DNA from: Guadua angustifolia
Taxonomy: Eukaryota > Streptophyta > Magnoliopsida > Poales > Poaceae
Length of the DNA stretch: 64,000 nucleotides
Direction of reading: 5' to 3'
NCBI GenBank assembly: GCA_036346375.1
Contig: CM070500.1
Location: 72,854,525-72,918,524, forward strand
Part shown: one piece after another, positions 35,076-47,189 of the stretch
Position numbering within the stretch: position 1 is the first letter of the stretch
How the letters are laid out: the number at the start of each line of letters is the position of its first letter
The notes under the pieces: model-generated
The model's database searches: none
Seen by the model: the letters and a program-made list of their open reading frames with translations, nothing else
Told to the model about the DNA's origin: nothing
Translations under genes and position numbers: made by a program

Positions 35076-35524
35076 CTGTGTATAAAAAGTAAAACACTTA
35101 ATAGATCAAAACATATAGAAACAATAGTAATTTCAGTACGGACAGTACAGTTGTCAATGAACATAACAAATTAGTAGGATATAGAAAAAAACAGGTAGGA
35201 AAGGTGTACAAAAGCCTATATAAACTAGGATGTGTAAAGAAAGTATGAAAATATGAATAAATCTTGGTTGATCGCGGCTATGGCAAAAACGTATCTGCAG
35301 GACAAACAGAAAGTAGCGAGATATGAGGTATAACAGTACAAAAACAGGAGTATTAATGTTGTATAGAGCAATACAGGTATAGCAATATGTGAAGGACTGT
35401 ATAGAATAGTAAGGTACACATAATAATTGGATATACTGAGTAGGTATTTGTAGAGCAGGGATAAGAACCTCTACAATATGAAGATTAGGGTAAAACATGT
35501 TCTGTATAATTAGACAGGAGGAAT

Positions 35525-36020
35525 AACGATATACAAAAGTGCTATTTTCATTAGCAAATCAATATTACAGTAACAGGAAGGCGAAAATAAAGAAAAGTTA
35601 CTAAAGAGAGTAGTAGAACACTATATACAACGATTGGGAAAAATACAATAATAATTAAACAAAAGCAAGGATCTTATTATAGATTGTATTTCGAGTTGTT
35701 GAGTTAGTTGTTTCAGGTCTTTTCTTGGTAACTATGACAAGTTCTTGTCTTGAAGTAATTCTAGAAACAGTAACAGGAACAACGATATACAAAAGGACAA
35801 TTTTTATTACCAAACAAATATTACAGCAACAGGAAGGAGAATACAAAGGAAAGTTATTAAAGAGAGTAGTAGAACATTATATACAATGATTGAAGGAGAT
35901 ACAATAATAATTAAACAAAAGGAAGGATCTCATCATAGACTATATTTCGAGTTGTTGAGCCAGTTGTTCCGTCTTCATTCTCGATAAGCATGACAAGCCC
36001 TTCTCTTGATGTAACTCTAG
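35525..36020. repeat. Tandem duplication of about 255 bp covering the helicase 3' end
   Basis: Text from about 35771-36020 (acaggaacaacgatatac... ending gtaactctagaaacagcaac) is repeated at about 35525-35775 with about 15 percent divergence. On minus, the right copy encodes the true C-terminus (VAVSRVTSREGLVM, then STTRNIVYDEILPFV). The left copy encodes VTVSRITSRQELVIV, then STTRNTIYNKILAFV, downstream of the stop. The duplicated tail has kept an open frame of about 60 codons. Confidence 0.88.
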
Positions 36021-38613
36021 AAACAGCAACATAAAATTGTCCATGTGTAAAAACAGGGTTTCTTAGGTAGACTCCAACTTTGCTCAATGTTTGTCCCTGG
36101 CACTTGTTGATTGTCATTGCATAGCAAAGTCTAATAGGGAACTGTCTTCGTTGCAGAGTAAAAGGCCATCTTGAACTTGTACCATTAAGTATAATCCGAG
36201 GTATACATACTGTTTGGCCAATATGTGTTCCAGTCATGATTCTAGCTTCTAGAATATGAGCACCGAGCCTAAGTAATATAAGGCGTGTGCCATTACATAG
36301 CCCTAGAGATTGATTGATATTTCTAAGAAGTACAACCGGAGCACCGATCTTTAAAGAGAGCCTATGTTGAGTAAAGTTGTTGATGACAATTGAGTGGAGG
36401 AATTCTGGTGGGTATAAAAGATCAATATCAGCAGGTTGTTCATGTGTATTGGCGATTGTGTCATAACTTAAATAATCTCTTACATCTCCCGGGACTCTAG
36501 CAAGCATGCAGCTATTCACCTCATCAACAACTGAATTGACAGGGCATATAATAGCACGATGTGCTAAATACACAGGATCAGCATAATTATTGTTGAAATC
36601 ATCATAGACAGCCTGTGTTATAGCAGCTATTTTGTCCCCTTCTGGATTCAATAAAAAAGTCGAAGGTATATCTATCCATGATTGGTCTGAACTTCCTGGC
36701 TGTGTATGTGTGGCTATACGGCCTTCTCCAACATCAAGAACCCATTGCGCGAACTCTTCCATCTTGAGTTTTTCTTCCAGAGGTAAAGCAGTACTCATAA
36801 GTCGCATGTTTACGGTCAAGCGCATGACATCAACAAATTTCCATAATGGGGACTTGATAAGAGAAGCCGCTATTATATCGGCTCGGCCACCACCTTCGAT
36901 AACGGGAAGCACTTGCCTAAAATCGCCACCTAATAGGATTGGTTTGCCACCGAATGGCCTGTCAGCGTTAACCGGATCTTCAAGAGAGAGTATATCGCGT
37001 AGAGTACGATCAAGGGCCTCAAAGCACAAACGATGTGTCATAGGTGCCTCGTCCCATAGAAGCAGTGCTGCTTTCTTGAGTAGGTCTCCAAGAACAGTGC
37101 CTCTTCGTATATTGCAAAAGCTTCTTTCGTGAATATCAAGCGGTATACGAAATATAGAATGAGCAGTTCTCCCACCCGGCAATAGTAAAGCAGCTACCCC
37201 AGATGATGCAACAGCTAGCACAATCTGTGATTGAGATCTAAGTCTTGCAATGATAGCATTCCATAGAAATGTTTTTCTTGTTCCACCATGGCCAGAGATG
37301 AAAAAAATACATTTTTCATGGCATGCTATCTTGGACATTATCGTATCATATATAGTACGCTGATCATGGTTGAGGCTGGCATACATGGAATCAGCTTCGA
37401 TAGAAAGCTGTGCTCCACCATAAGACAGTTCTTGAAGAATTAATCGATTGGCAGATCCATGATCGGAGGCAGTAGATGGTATTGGAAGGTTATATGATGA
37501 CATTGACAAATTATTACTTAAAAACATGACGTCGAGCTCGCGCAACAACATATCTTGTAAGAGAATATCAGGAACGATGTAATTCCTAGCTGTAATAGAG
37601 GTATTAATTCTATAACTAATATCATCTGCCATATATTTCCAGTATTTATCGAACAGAGCACGAACATCGCCAATATCACAGTACACTAAAACTGTCATAA
37701 ATAGATTCCTTAACTGATACGACGTTGCCCATACAATCCCTTCGTCGAATAGAGCAGCCCACTCAGTGTCATCACCAATCAAGCCACGTGCCTTGCATGC
37801 CTCACGAAAGCTGTTATATAGAACACCCTCATATGTTCGAACATCTTCATAACATTTAGCATCACGGACAACCATTAATAACATCCTTAAGTAAAAACTT
37901 TCACCGGTACTGGGATGGATATGGCGTAACCTACCAATCTTAGTTCCTCGCTTCCTCTTGGACCTTTTTTTTTATCAGCGTGCCATGTCCATTTTGTTGG
38001 GAATTCACAATATGTCAGGCCTGACGGATATGATGACCTCTGATTAGCGACGAACCATTCCGTTAGCATTGACTTACTTGAATCAGGATCTTCTATAATG
38101 GTACCAAGTTCAGTATTCTCATGGTACGTAACTATATGCATCCCTGGCATATGTACATATAAACGTTCTACAGATGGTGTTCTACCATGTATCTCAAAGC
38201 TGAACATCCGCCAATAGGCCTCGCATGAAGATAGATATCTAGACTTAATGTATTCAGTGATTTCATCAATACCCTCATCTTTGTTTCTATTGTTATCATT
38301 TCCATTAAAAGTAGATATATCCTCATTGACCCTAATATGGGTAGAATCTTTAACATGGTTATCGGGTCTCTGTTGTGAAGATAACTGATCATGAACCGAA
38401 TCACTAACTGCATGAAGAGCCATTGTCGCACAATCATATCCCTTTGTGATATATTTGAAAAGGTATTTAATAAGATATGTTTTATTACACCATTCAACAT
38501 TTATATGAGCCTGATATTTCTTTAGCAATCGCAGGTTATGAGGCACTACCCATCTGTTGTCAAGTCTTACTCCATGTTTGATAACGAACCTGCCGTTATC
38601 ACGACGTCGATAG

Positions 38614-39160
38614 TGTTGGCTCTAGCTCTAAAATTGCGCACACACAAACACAGAAAACACTCGGATGTAATTTGCTTACTGGAGAGAACTCACACTTAGT
38701 CACATAGGAAGGAACACACAGAGAAATTTTTTTTCTTCTAAAAGATCGCACACCAGCTCCTTCTCTCACTTGATTATCACCACAAAGACTACTTGACACT
38801 AAATAACACCACTCACACTCAGATTTAACACAAGCACACATGCACAAAGACTTGGCATTTTTAGCCGCAAGACCGGTCACTTTGGAGGCACTCCATGCAT
38901 GCATGCATCCCCACGATCCATCACTTTGAAATCATGCATGCGCGCGCATCTCCGCACGACCCGGCCTCCACTCCGCAACAATCAAGACTCGCAAAGATGC
39001 ACTCCACACGATCCTCGCATGCAAGTCCACTAACTCATACATGCAAATCTCACTTATTTGCACGCACACACAACCACTAACACAAGCATGCACAACATGC
39101 TTTCCTTGATCACACACACTTAACTCCAAAACACTAAATAAATCAAGATTAAGTCTAACA
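38614..39160 (-). repeat. 3' LTR of the Copia element
   Basis: 547 bp, bounded by TGTTAG and CCAACA on minus. Contains acacacac-rich and gcatgcatgcat stretches shared with the partner LTR. Confidence 0.97.
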
Positions 39161-39189
39161 ATCACCCCTAATCTTGATTGCCTTTATTT

Positions 39190-40075
39190 TGCGCCCATAT
39201 CGACTTCACATCAACAGGCTCGTCGTCCGCATCCGCAATGGCAAGCTGCGCCATTGCCTTCCTCACCTTCTTTGGCTTCTCGACTCATCTGCGAAATGAC
39301 CAAACTCACCACGCTTGCGGCAATGATCTTGGACTTGTCGAACCTGCCACGGTACTTTTGTCACCACTTGTTGTTGACGCCGTTCTCGGAGGCATCGTCT
39401 GCTTGCTTTCTTCAAGAACTATGGCCTCCCACTCAAGACGCTGCGTGAGCCATGCGCTTCGGCGTCGCCACCGCAGCTTCTCCTCTTCCTTGTCACGCCG
39501 TCGTCCCTTTGTAGACTCCTCGAACGCCCGCAGGCGCCCGACAACTTCCGCCACCGACATCGTCGACACATCCCCCCATTGCTCAATGGTGCTCACAATA
39601 GGTAGGAACTTGTCGGGGACAGAACGCAGGAGCTTCTCGACGACGGTTGCCTCCTCTACTTTCGTGCCAAGAGTGCGTATCTCGTTCACGACAATGGTCA
39701 CCTTCAAAACAAACTCATTAAACTTTTCAGACTCACCCATGTACATGCCAGCTCCCTCTTGAGGGTTTGTACTCGGGCCTTCTTGACGCGTTCTTCACCC
39801 ATATTCATCTCCTTGAGAGCATCCCACGCCTCCTTCGCCGTCTCCTTCTCAGATATGGCCATCACCACGGCCTTCGGCACAGCTTGGACAATGGCGGCGA
39901 GAGCCATTTGGTCCATCTTCTCGTCGGCCGCCTTGCCCTCCACGGCAGCCCACACGCTTTGTGCACGCATGAAGATTTTCATCTTCACCGCCCACACGCC
40001 GTAGTTGTCCTCCACGAGCATGGGGTAACGCAGTTGTCACCCCGCCTCCTTCACTTGTCGCACCACCACCATGGC
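39190..40075 (-). pseudogene. Copia gag (DUF4219 plus UBN2 domains), broken
   Basis: The minus frame from about 40030 reads LRYPMLVEDNYGVWAVKMKI (DUF4219 start) then a helix-rich stretch to LKRELA. A one-base shift near 39745 moves to GESEKFNEFVLKVTIVVNEI, KLLRSVPDKFLPIVSTIEQW and VVGRLRAFEES (UBN2). Upstream, a TGA interrupts the text ahead of LRYPML (about 40040). At about 39270 a partial zinc knuckle CRKRGEFGHFADE has Arg in place of the second Cys. The protein would be the retroelement capsid; this copy cannot make it intact. Confidence 0.9.
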
Positions 40076-40187
40076 CACCACGGTTGACGCCGACGTCGTC
40101 GCCACGAACTCTAGCGGTGGTGGTGATTGCGATCCCGACTTCGAGTTCGAGGCATCACCGCAAGATCGAGAGGATCTCGATACCAAT

Positions 40188-40739
40188 TGTTGGCTCTAGC
40201 TCTAAAATTGCGCACACACAAACACGTAAAACACTCGGATGTAATTTGCTTACCGGAGAGAACTCACACTTAGTCACATAGGAAGGAACACACACAGAGA
40301 AATTTTTTTTCGCAAGATCGCACACCAGCGCTCCTTCTCTCACTTGATTATCACCACAAAGACTACTTGACACTAAATAACACCACTCACACTCATATTT
40401 AACACAAGCACACACGCGACAAAGACTTGGCATTTTTAGCCAGAAGACCTGGTCACTTTGGAGGCACTCCATGCATGCATGCATCCCCACGATCCATCAC
40501 TTTGAAATCGCATGCATGCGCGCGGCGCAGCTCTCCGCACGCACGCCTCCACTGCCGCAACAATCAAGACTGCAAAGATGCACCCACACGATCCTCGCAT
40601 GCAAGTCCACTAACTCATACATGCAAATCTCACTTATTTGCACGCACACACACCACTAACACAAGCATGCACACCATGCTTTCCTTGATCACACACACTT
40701 AACTCCAAAACACTAAACAAATCAAGATTAAGTCTAACA
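40188..40739 (-). repeat. 5' LTR of the Copia element
   Basis: 552 bp. On minus it is the upstream LTR and is followed by the tRNA-primer-like site. Confidence 0.97.
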
Positions 40740-42559
40740 GATAGATAGGGAATCCATCATGATCCAGTGATGTTTCAGAATTAAATGACTTGGGATATTT
40801 TTTTGAACAACGGCCTTCTTTCATGCACGGACATCTAGGGTTAAGAGCACCACAGGGGCCATGAATCATGAATTCCTCAACAAGAGCATAACCTAATGGA
40901 TCAGCCAATATGTTAGGTAACTCAGCAGAAATAAGACTATCTATGAAGGTTGGCGATGGATCCCTGTCTTGTACAGATAACCATATAAGTATATGAACAT
41001 GAGGCAGGCCTCTTTTCTGGAACTCAACGGAATATACAACTGGAACAAAAAAATGGATTGGAAAACGAATATTTTGTTTAGAGTAAAGATAATGGCAAAA
41101 TAACGAATGAGGCCCTAAAAGGTAGACGAAAAAGGAATGAGACGAACCAGCACGAGTAGGACTAAATGCAGTGCCATCTTTAATATCAGAAATAAATTCA
41201 TCCAATTTCATATGAAAGACATGTGTAATCATGTCAGATCTATCATGTGGTTTCTGTCCTGGGACAAAGCGGATTGCCTCAATTATCTCTAGCCATTTAG
41301 GATTACACGTAAAAGTAATAAATAATTGGGGCGGACCATACGCTCTGCAGATTGCCATGGAATCATGGTAATTCTGAATCATATATCGTTTTCCTCCAGT
41401 AAAACTGGCTGGTAACATAGTTTTTATGCCAACATCCTTTCCAAGACTATTTCCATGATTGACAGCATCACTTATACCTTGATAAGTCTCAGATCTAAGT
41501 TTATCCTGGTTGAAAAAATGGAAGGACAAACGACTAGATTCAATACATGAATAAGCATTTACACTAATCTGATCTGAAAGTCTGCCGCAACAAGTGAATG
41601 GATTAGGCTCATCTCTACGATAATGGAATTCATAACAATAGTACTCCAACATGGAGGCATCCTCACGACTACCAGGCGGTTGGCATCGACCTCTCTCAAC
41701 TTTATACCCAGATGGAAACCCTTATCACCATAAGGGAAAAGCAGCGGATACTGTAAGGCCATCAAAGATGGATGTACAAGGGGGATACGCTTAAATTCAC
41801 CAGAGTGCGATTGGACAATCACATCCAATGTACAAATATCCGGAGAAATTCCATCAACTACCAAAGCTGCCAGCTCCGAGCCCGTTGGAAGAGCATAACG
41901 ACCATCGTCTTGCTTACGTGGACCAAGCAATCTAATAGCAATCTCAGGAGCATTAGGTGATAGCAGTCTGTCACGAGCAAGCCTGAATTGCTGAATGATA
42001 GGGTTACAATTGTCTAGCATAAAAAGAAGGTCCGCGACCACAGATGGGTCAAGCTATTCTCGGTTAGGGTCAGAAACTCTAAAAATATCTAAACGATTCC
42101 GAAGCTCATTCGGTGTGTCATAGATATAGAGCTGCGCAAATTCAGGACGGTGGCCAGATTTAGGTAAAAGAGAGCCAATCCGATGATGGACGACTCCGTT
42201 AATATGGAAAACATAAGGACCATTGCCGGTATTGATACTGTTATCAATGTTGACTCCAAGAGAGGCGAAAGCAAAGAGCGAATTATACTGTCTTGTCATC
42301 CGCATGAAGTTGGTATATCGGGGACCTCCATCAAAGCGTAAAAGATCCTATAATAGGGCAGGGAACTGCCTATGCGGAGGCAAAGAGACCTTTCCTCTAC
42401 GACAACAAAGGTTATAAACAATACGGTGCTGTTCATAGGAACTCTTGTTTTGTATTCTTTCTTGGTACCAGAACAAAGCACAGCACCTATTGCAGACGTA
42501 TTCAGGACCACCATAATACGAACGATCTCCATACGCAACTACAGAACACAAGGTAATAC

Positions 42560-44340
42560 AATGAAGAAAGATGTTCGAGCACTATCAGTATGATGAAATA
42601 GTAAATGGAAGGTTACGAACAAGAATCGAGACAAGATGAATCACAAGTATACCTTTCAAAGCGTCAACGTATTCCTTAGGCAAAGAACAAATAAGAGCAG
42701 CAGATGGAGCAGATGGAATGATCACTATATCAGATGGTGAAGAAGATAGACAACAACATAAGGATCTATGTCATTGATAAAGAAATCGATGCCAGAGAAA
42801 ATACTAATCAAGGAAAAGAGAATAGAAAGGTAGTGATAAATAATATAATATCTGAATAACCTTGACTCGCAAGCTGTCTTGAAGAAGCAACCTGACACCT
42901 CTTAGCTCGATTCTCACGTGCAACAGACGGCGACACAATCGGGCAGAAATGGTCCCCTAAACAAAGATAGGGCACAGTTAAAACGTATTAGCCGATATGA
43001 GTCCGTACACAGATAAAGGGAAAATAAAGCACTGACTTAATACAGTTTGACGCCAAGGACGATACGTAATCCATTTTGTGTTCAAGAAATCTGCACGATC
43101 CAGATCATAAGTAGATGATGCTGGCACAAAGACATGGTATAATAGAATCAATATATCGGAAATGAGCATAGGAAACAAAGCGATGCCAAATACATTGATA
43201 GGAAAGATAAGGACAACAAATGACGACAGAGGCTAACAGAGAAACTCTGGGACACGAACAGAGCATACGTTGCAAGTGAATACCGGGAGTAAACAAAGAG
43301 CACACAGCAGCCAAGGCTTGCAGAGGACACAGAACATACATAAGAAAAACGTTGTATAAGGTATACCCTCAATAAACGTAGAAAGATTACGCAGGACCAC
43401 TGGAGAGGCGCTACACGAAGTACGGTGTAGGCAATCTACAAACCGTAAAGATGGGGGCATCAGGAGAGGAAATAGAATAAACTGTGGGAATGGCGCCACG
43501 TCAAGAGGAGCATTCAGTACAGGGAAAAGTAAGTAGATGCCATGCCTTTGCAAGAGGAGTATGCAGTACGGAACAAAGTAAGCATATTCTTATTAAATAT
43601 ACGCTAGGACCCTGAACCAACCAAGGATGACGAAGGACACGTACCATGAGTAGGACAGCCGCATTGCGGTTCCGACACAGGCATAGCGTCCATACAGATT
43701 ACCTACATGGCGACTATAAAAGAGGCATCTAACGAACTACGGCAGATCATCCGTCTGGAGAAAGGTGAGTACGCTTAAACACAAAATACGTCAAGCTCAA
43801 ACAAAATCGTTATTTAGGATCGGAGTACCGGAAAGCATATACATTTCGCATCAATATCATCAGAACAATGCAAAGGACCTGTAGTACACAACACTTTTTC
43901 GAATAAATCGATTGGAACGCATAGGAAATCTGTATGGTAGTACGGAAGTACATCCAGGCAGAGTAGCAAGCAATGAGACGCTATAATCCGATGGTATGCA
44001 TAGGCAAAAGACTAAACACTGACAAGACAAAGAAACAAGAAATACAGGGAAACAAAAAACAGAAAAGAGAACCTCCAAGGGCGCGAGCACAGTAGAAAGG
44101 AAACAGCTACAAAAACCATCACTATACTGGACTGTACATATATAAGGACTCCCAGCCAAAAGAGGAGGAGAAACTTCCCAAGGATCTTGCACTAAAGACT
44201 ACAGAGAGCGAAGAACGCTTTCACTCAGAGGATCGTATATTTTCCAACCCTCTCGGTAGGGAATTGGCAGAAGACAATAACGTAACTCTATAACATTTCA
44301 GGTATCCAAACAGCTAATAAGCAATGCAGTTTTTGAACTT
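42560..44340 (-). other. 5' part of the Helitron, possible leader exons of RepHel
   Basis: Minus frames show short gene-like pieces with plausible splice signals, such as GDHFCPIVSPSVARENRAKR (about 42960-42900, acceptor tttag before, donor gtta after) and ADFLNTKWITYRPWRQTVLS (about 43100-43030). These may be non-conserved N-terminal exons. No domain is recognised. Confidence 0.4.
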
Positions 44341-44349
44341 CGAAACTGT

Positions 44350-45958
44350 TTTCCCCAAACAGGTACTACTGTCGAGCATAAAACGTACTGGTCCAGATGG
44401 TTGTATTTTGAAGTTAGGCATTGAAGATTACCTGTGTATGTTCTTTTTTTTATTTTCATTTTTGCTATTGAAAAACCAATATCACTCCCGATGGTAGGCT
44501 TATGATACCTGTGTATGTTTTTTTTTTATTTTCATTTTTGCTATTGAAAAAGCAATATCAATTCCTGATGGTAGGCTTACGCTACTGCTGTAAAAGGCCA
44601 AGATCAAAGCATAATTAGCCATAAACAATAAAAATTTTAATTATTCAAGTACAGGTACCACTGTCGAGCATAAAAGGTACTGCTCCAGATGGCCGTATTT
44701 TGAAGGTAGACATTGAAGATTACCTGTGTATGTTCTTTTTTTTTTATTTTCATTTTTGCTACCGAAAAAACAATATCATTCCTGATAGTAGGCTTAAGAT
44801 ACTTGTGTATGTTCTTTTTTTTATTTTTTTATTTTTGCTATCGAAAAACTAATATCACCCTTGATGGTAGACTTACGATACTGCTGTAAAAGGCCAAGTT
44901 CAAAGCATAATTAGCCATTAGCGCTAAAAATTTCAACTATCGAAGTAGAAGAGACGGGGGGATTCAATCATGTAACAATGTTATACATGTGCTTATCGGA
45001 GTTTCTGCAGCCAATGGTTCCAAGAAGGAAGTCTTTGGAGCTACTGGATTAGGCTACGCCGATCTCCCGAATAGACAAATAAGGAATAGGCTACGTTGAT
45101 CTTCCAAATAGACAAATAAGAAAGGTAAAATCATTGCCATAGAATTCTTTCTAGGTAACTGTTGCTTACGCCATTCTACTGTTGTTTATATGTTCATGCT
45201 TTTGCCCTTGTGGCCACCTCTTGCACAGCACACATATATGTAACAAAATACAGCATCATCATAGACACACACACACACACACACACATATATATCATTAT
45301 ACACATTCTGGTCTCCTAACAAAGAACCAAGAAAGCACACTATAGAATCTAACGACAAAGCCGACAATACTAAACTCTATACATAACAGACAGGCACAAG
45401 AAATAAGTAACACAAACAATGAATGAACAGATTAGTAACCTGTATAATATAAAGGCCTACCTTGGCAGAACCGTTGCTTAGCAGAGTAACAAGACAGGCG
45501 CAGAAGGCATAATCAGGACCAAACGATGGAACAATCCAGCCCTGTGTAGAACACACAAGAACAGACAAGGTAAGAACAATAGCAAGTCTAACAAAGTACG
45601 GAAACGCAAATGGAAAAGCCGAGCGCAAATAGCATGTTTTTTTTTCATCTTTGCTATCCAAAAAACAATATCACTCCTGATGGTGTGCCGACGATACTGC
45701 TGTAAAAGGCCAAGATCAAAGCATAATTAGTCATAAACGGAAAAAACTATAGTTATTCAAGTAGAAGAGAAGGGGAGGGGATTCAATTATCTAACAATGT
45801 TATATGTGTCCTTATTGGAGTTTCTACAGGCAAAGGTTCCAAGAAGGAAGCTTTTACAGGTACTGGATTAGGCTACGCTGATCTTCCAAATACAAAAATA
45901 AGAAAGGTAAAATCATTACTATAGAATTTTTTCTAGGTATCTGTTCCTTACGACAATG
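44350..45958. repeat. Complex direct repeats in the Helitron 5' region
   Basis: A block with acctgtgtatgtt, T-run, attttcatttttgctat.gaaaaa.caatatca and gatggtaggcttac recurs at about 44430, 44505, 44725 and 44800. A larger block (ctgctgtaaaaggccaag.tcaaagcataattagccat ... ggttccaagaaggaag ... ctactggattaggctacgc.gatct) is at 44575-44610, 44878-45160 and 45690-45955. Together these are three generations of duplication, plausibly promoter or leader sequence. Confidence 0.8.
45265..45286. repeat. (AC)n microsatellite
   Basis: Eleven AC units followed by ATATAT. Confidence 0.95.
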
Positions 45959-45959
45959 A

Positions 45960-47044
45960 CGGAATCGATACAAACCAATACTATCTAGGCGACTATCAGA
46001 ACGTGCTACATCGACAAGAATTAGGAACAAAGAAGATACTCCAGGGGCAGCAACAAGAGGAATCGTGGAGTAAAGAGTCTAGGGGCAGCAACAAAAACCG
46101 GAGGAATCACGAATCGACTCTATGGGATACGATCCAGGAATCGAAACACAGTGAGAGACAACGACGCCGAAACGGCATACCGGAACCAAATCGATCTGAA
46201 CCAAGAGCAACAAAACAAAGAACAGCAAAGAATAAGACGAAGTCACGATCTGCGAGCCGAAACATAATGGGAAATGGGGACGGCTAGATGGCGCACTGCA
46301 ACGGAATCGATCGAAGCAAGAGAAATCGATCAAAGAACAGTAGAAAGAAAACGAAGGAACTATAGGAGAAACGAAACAGCTACCATCTAGAACAAATCAC
46401 AAGCGCAAAAGCATGAACATATACGAAAAATCAACGTGGACAGCGGCTGGCGTGAGGTCCGGCGTAGAACTCGAGCTCCAGCGAAAAATACCGAGACGAA
46501 AGCACTCGAAGACTCAGAAGCATGAAGAAGGGTAATGCTAGTAAAAGACCAGCCAGGCGTGAAGCCCTGAGCCAAAGTACAATCGAGAGTCGAGCACAGC
46601 AGGTGCGGCACCCGAAGTAGCGGAGGGGGCAAGAACAAGCCACAACGGCGACGGACCATCGGAACCAAATCGAAAAGAACATGAACGGGATTTAACCAGC
46701 TCTCGGCCCACAGCTCACGGAGGAAAAACCGAAGACGCCATCGATACTAATGGCGAAGCAAGCTAACCCAAAAGACGCGAAGGCGAGAGAGCTGGACGGA
46801 ACCAAAACGGCGCAAGAGGCACAAGAAAGAAACCACGTCTCTGGAAATGACACAGCAGGCTAAATAAATGACCGGTACGACGCCTGGGAACGATGCAACA
46901 GGCTAAATAAATGACGCCTCAGAACGGCAAGGCAAAAGCAATTAAACAATGCTTCGGAACGGCAACACAAAAGAAACGGAGGCCTGGAAGCAATGACGTG
47001 GCGTCTCCGATCGATCGGCCAGCCTTCCACGCTTAATAGGTAAA
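45960..47044. other. Right end of the Helitron region, no gene recognised
   Basis: GC-richer text with overlapping open frames on both strands (46003-46287 plus; 46079-46333 and 46387-46668 minus) that resemble no family. Short repeats caggctaaataaatgac (46858 and 46899) and cggaacggcaa / agaacggcaa phrases occur near the end. Confidence 0.4.
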
Positions 47045-47189
47045 TATTCTAGTCTAGTTCTTTTATTTTTTTTTCTAGTTATAATGCATGGATCTCACTA
47101 TGTAAAGTGAAGAGGATAGTATTTGGCTCTACTTATTTACCAAGTAGCAACTAGTCTATATTGTCAAATGAATTCTGTTTGTCAATCAT

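Larger units (their letters stand above)
38614..40739 (-). mobile_element. Non-autonomous Copia-type LTR retrotransposon (2126 bp), both LTRs present
   Basis: LTRs at 38614-39160 and 40188-40739 begin TGTTAGACTT and end GAGCCAACA on minus. They are roughly 95 percent alike by eye, differing mainly by small indels. The 5-bp target duplication GATAG is perfect at 38609-38613 and 40740-40744. The primer site next to the 5' LTR (minus TTGGTATCGAGATCC from about 40188) resembles the initiator-methionine tRNA site of Copia elements. A purine tract (gattaggggtgat) precedes the 3' LTR. Internal DNA is only about 1 kb with a gag remnant and no protease, integrase or reverse transcriptase. It lies in the Rep part of the Helitron gene; removing it plus one target copy restores the frame (PIYRRRD). 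Confidence 0.97.
35911..42551 (-). pseudogene. Helitron RepHel: HUH Rep nickase fused to PIF1-type helicase
   Basis: N-terminal zinc motif CNRCCALFWYQER then NLCCRRGKVSLPP (42350-42510). Helitron_like_N with YYCYEFHYRRDEPNPF (41600-41650) and FITFTCNPKWLEI. HUH motif PHVHILIWL (40981-41004). Two-tyrosine motif KYLFKYITKG (38441-38470). The helicase (37884-35911) has the Walker A variant GHGGTRKTFLW (37265-37300), Walker B LLLWDEAPM, GGDFRQVLP, VNMRL, and the C-terminal motif QFYVAVSR. The Rep nicks and joins element ends through the tyrosines; the helicase unwinds. A 114-bp in-frame intron is likely at 41040-41153. Defects: TAG at about 42349 (ALL*DLLRF), TAG at about 42054 (NRE*LDPS), one-base loss near 41680, slippage in the T9 run at 37965-37973, and a Copia insertion at 38613/40740. 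Possible upstream exons exist at about 42880-42960. Confidence 0.95.
29991..47044 (-). mobile_element. Autonomous-type Helitron (RepHel plus RPA), decayed, about 17 kb
   Basis: On minus, a RepHel gene (42551-35911) is followed by an RPA1-like gene (35075-30962), the gene pair typical of autonomous plant Helitrons. The limits proposed here are set by near-identical direct repeats of 21/22 bases (29970-29990 and 47045-47066) that include CTAGTCTAG. The canonical ends (A/TC at the 5' end and CTRR/T after a hairpin at the 3' end) are not convincingly visible, so the limits are a hypothesis while the gene content is secure. The copy is interrupted by a Copia element (38614-40739) and carries stops and frameshifts. 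Confidence 0.6.

Noticed and set aside
36632..37132. 166-codon plus-strand frame
   Set aside because: It is antisense to the PIF1 helicase coding sequence, and its text has no family resemblance.
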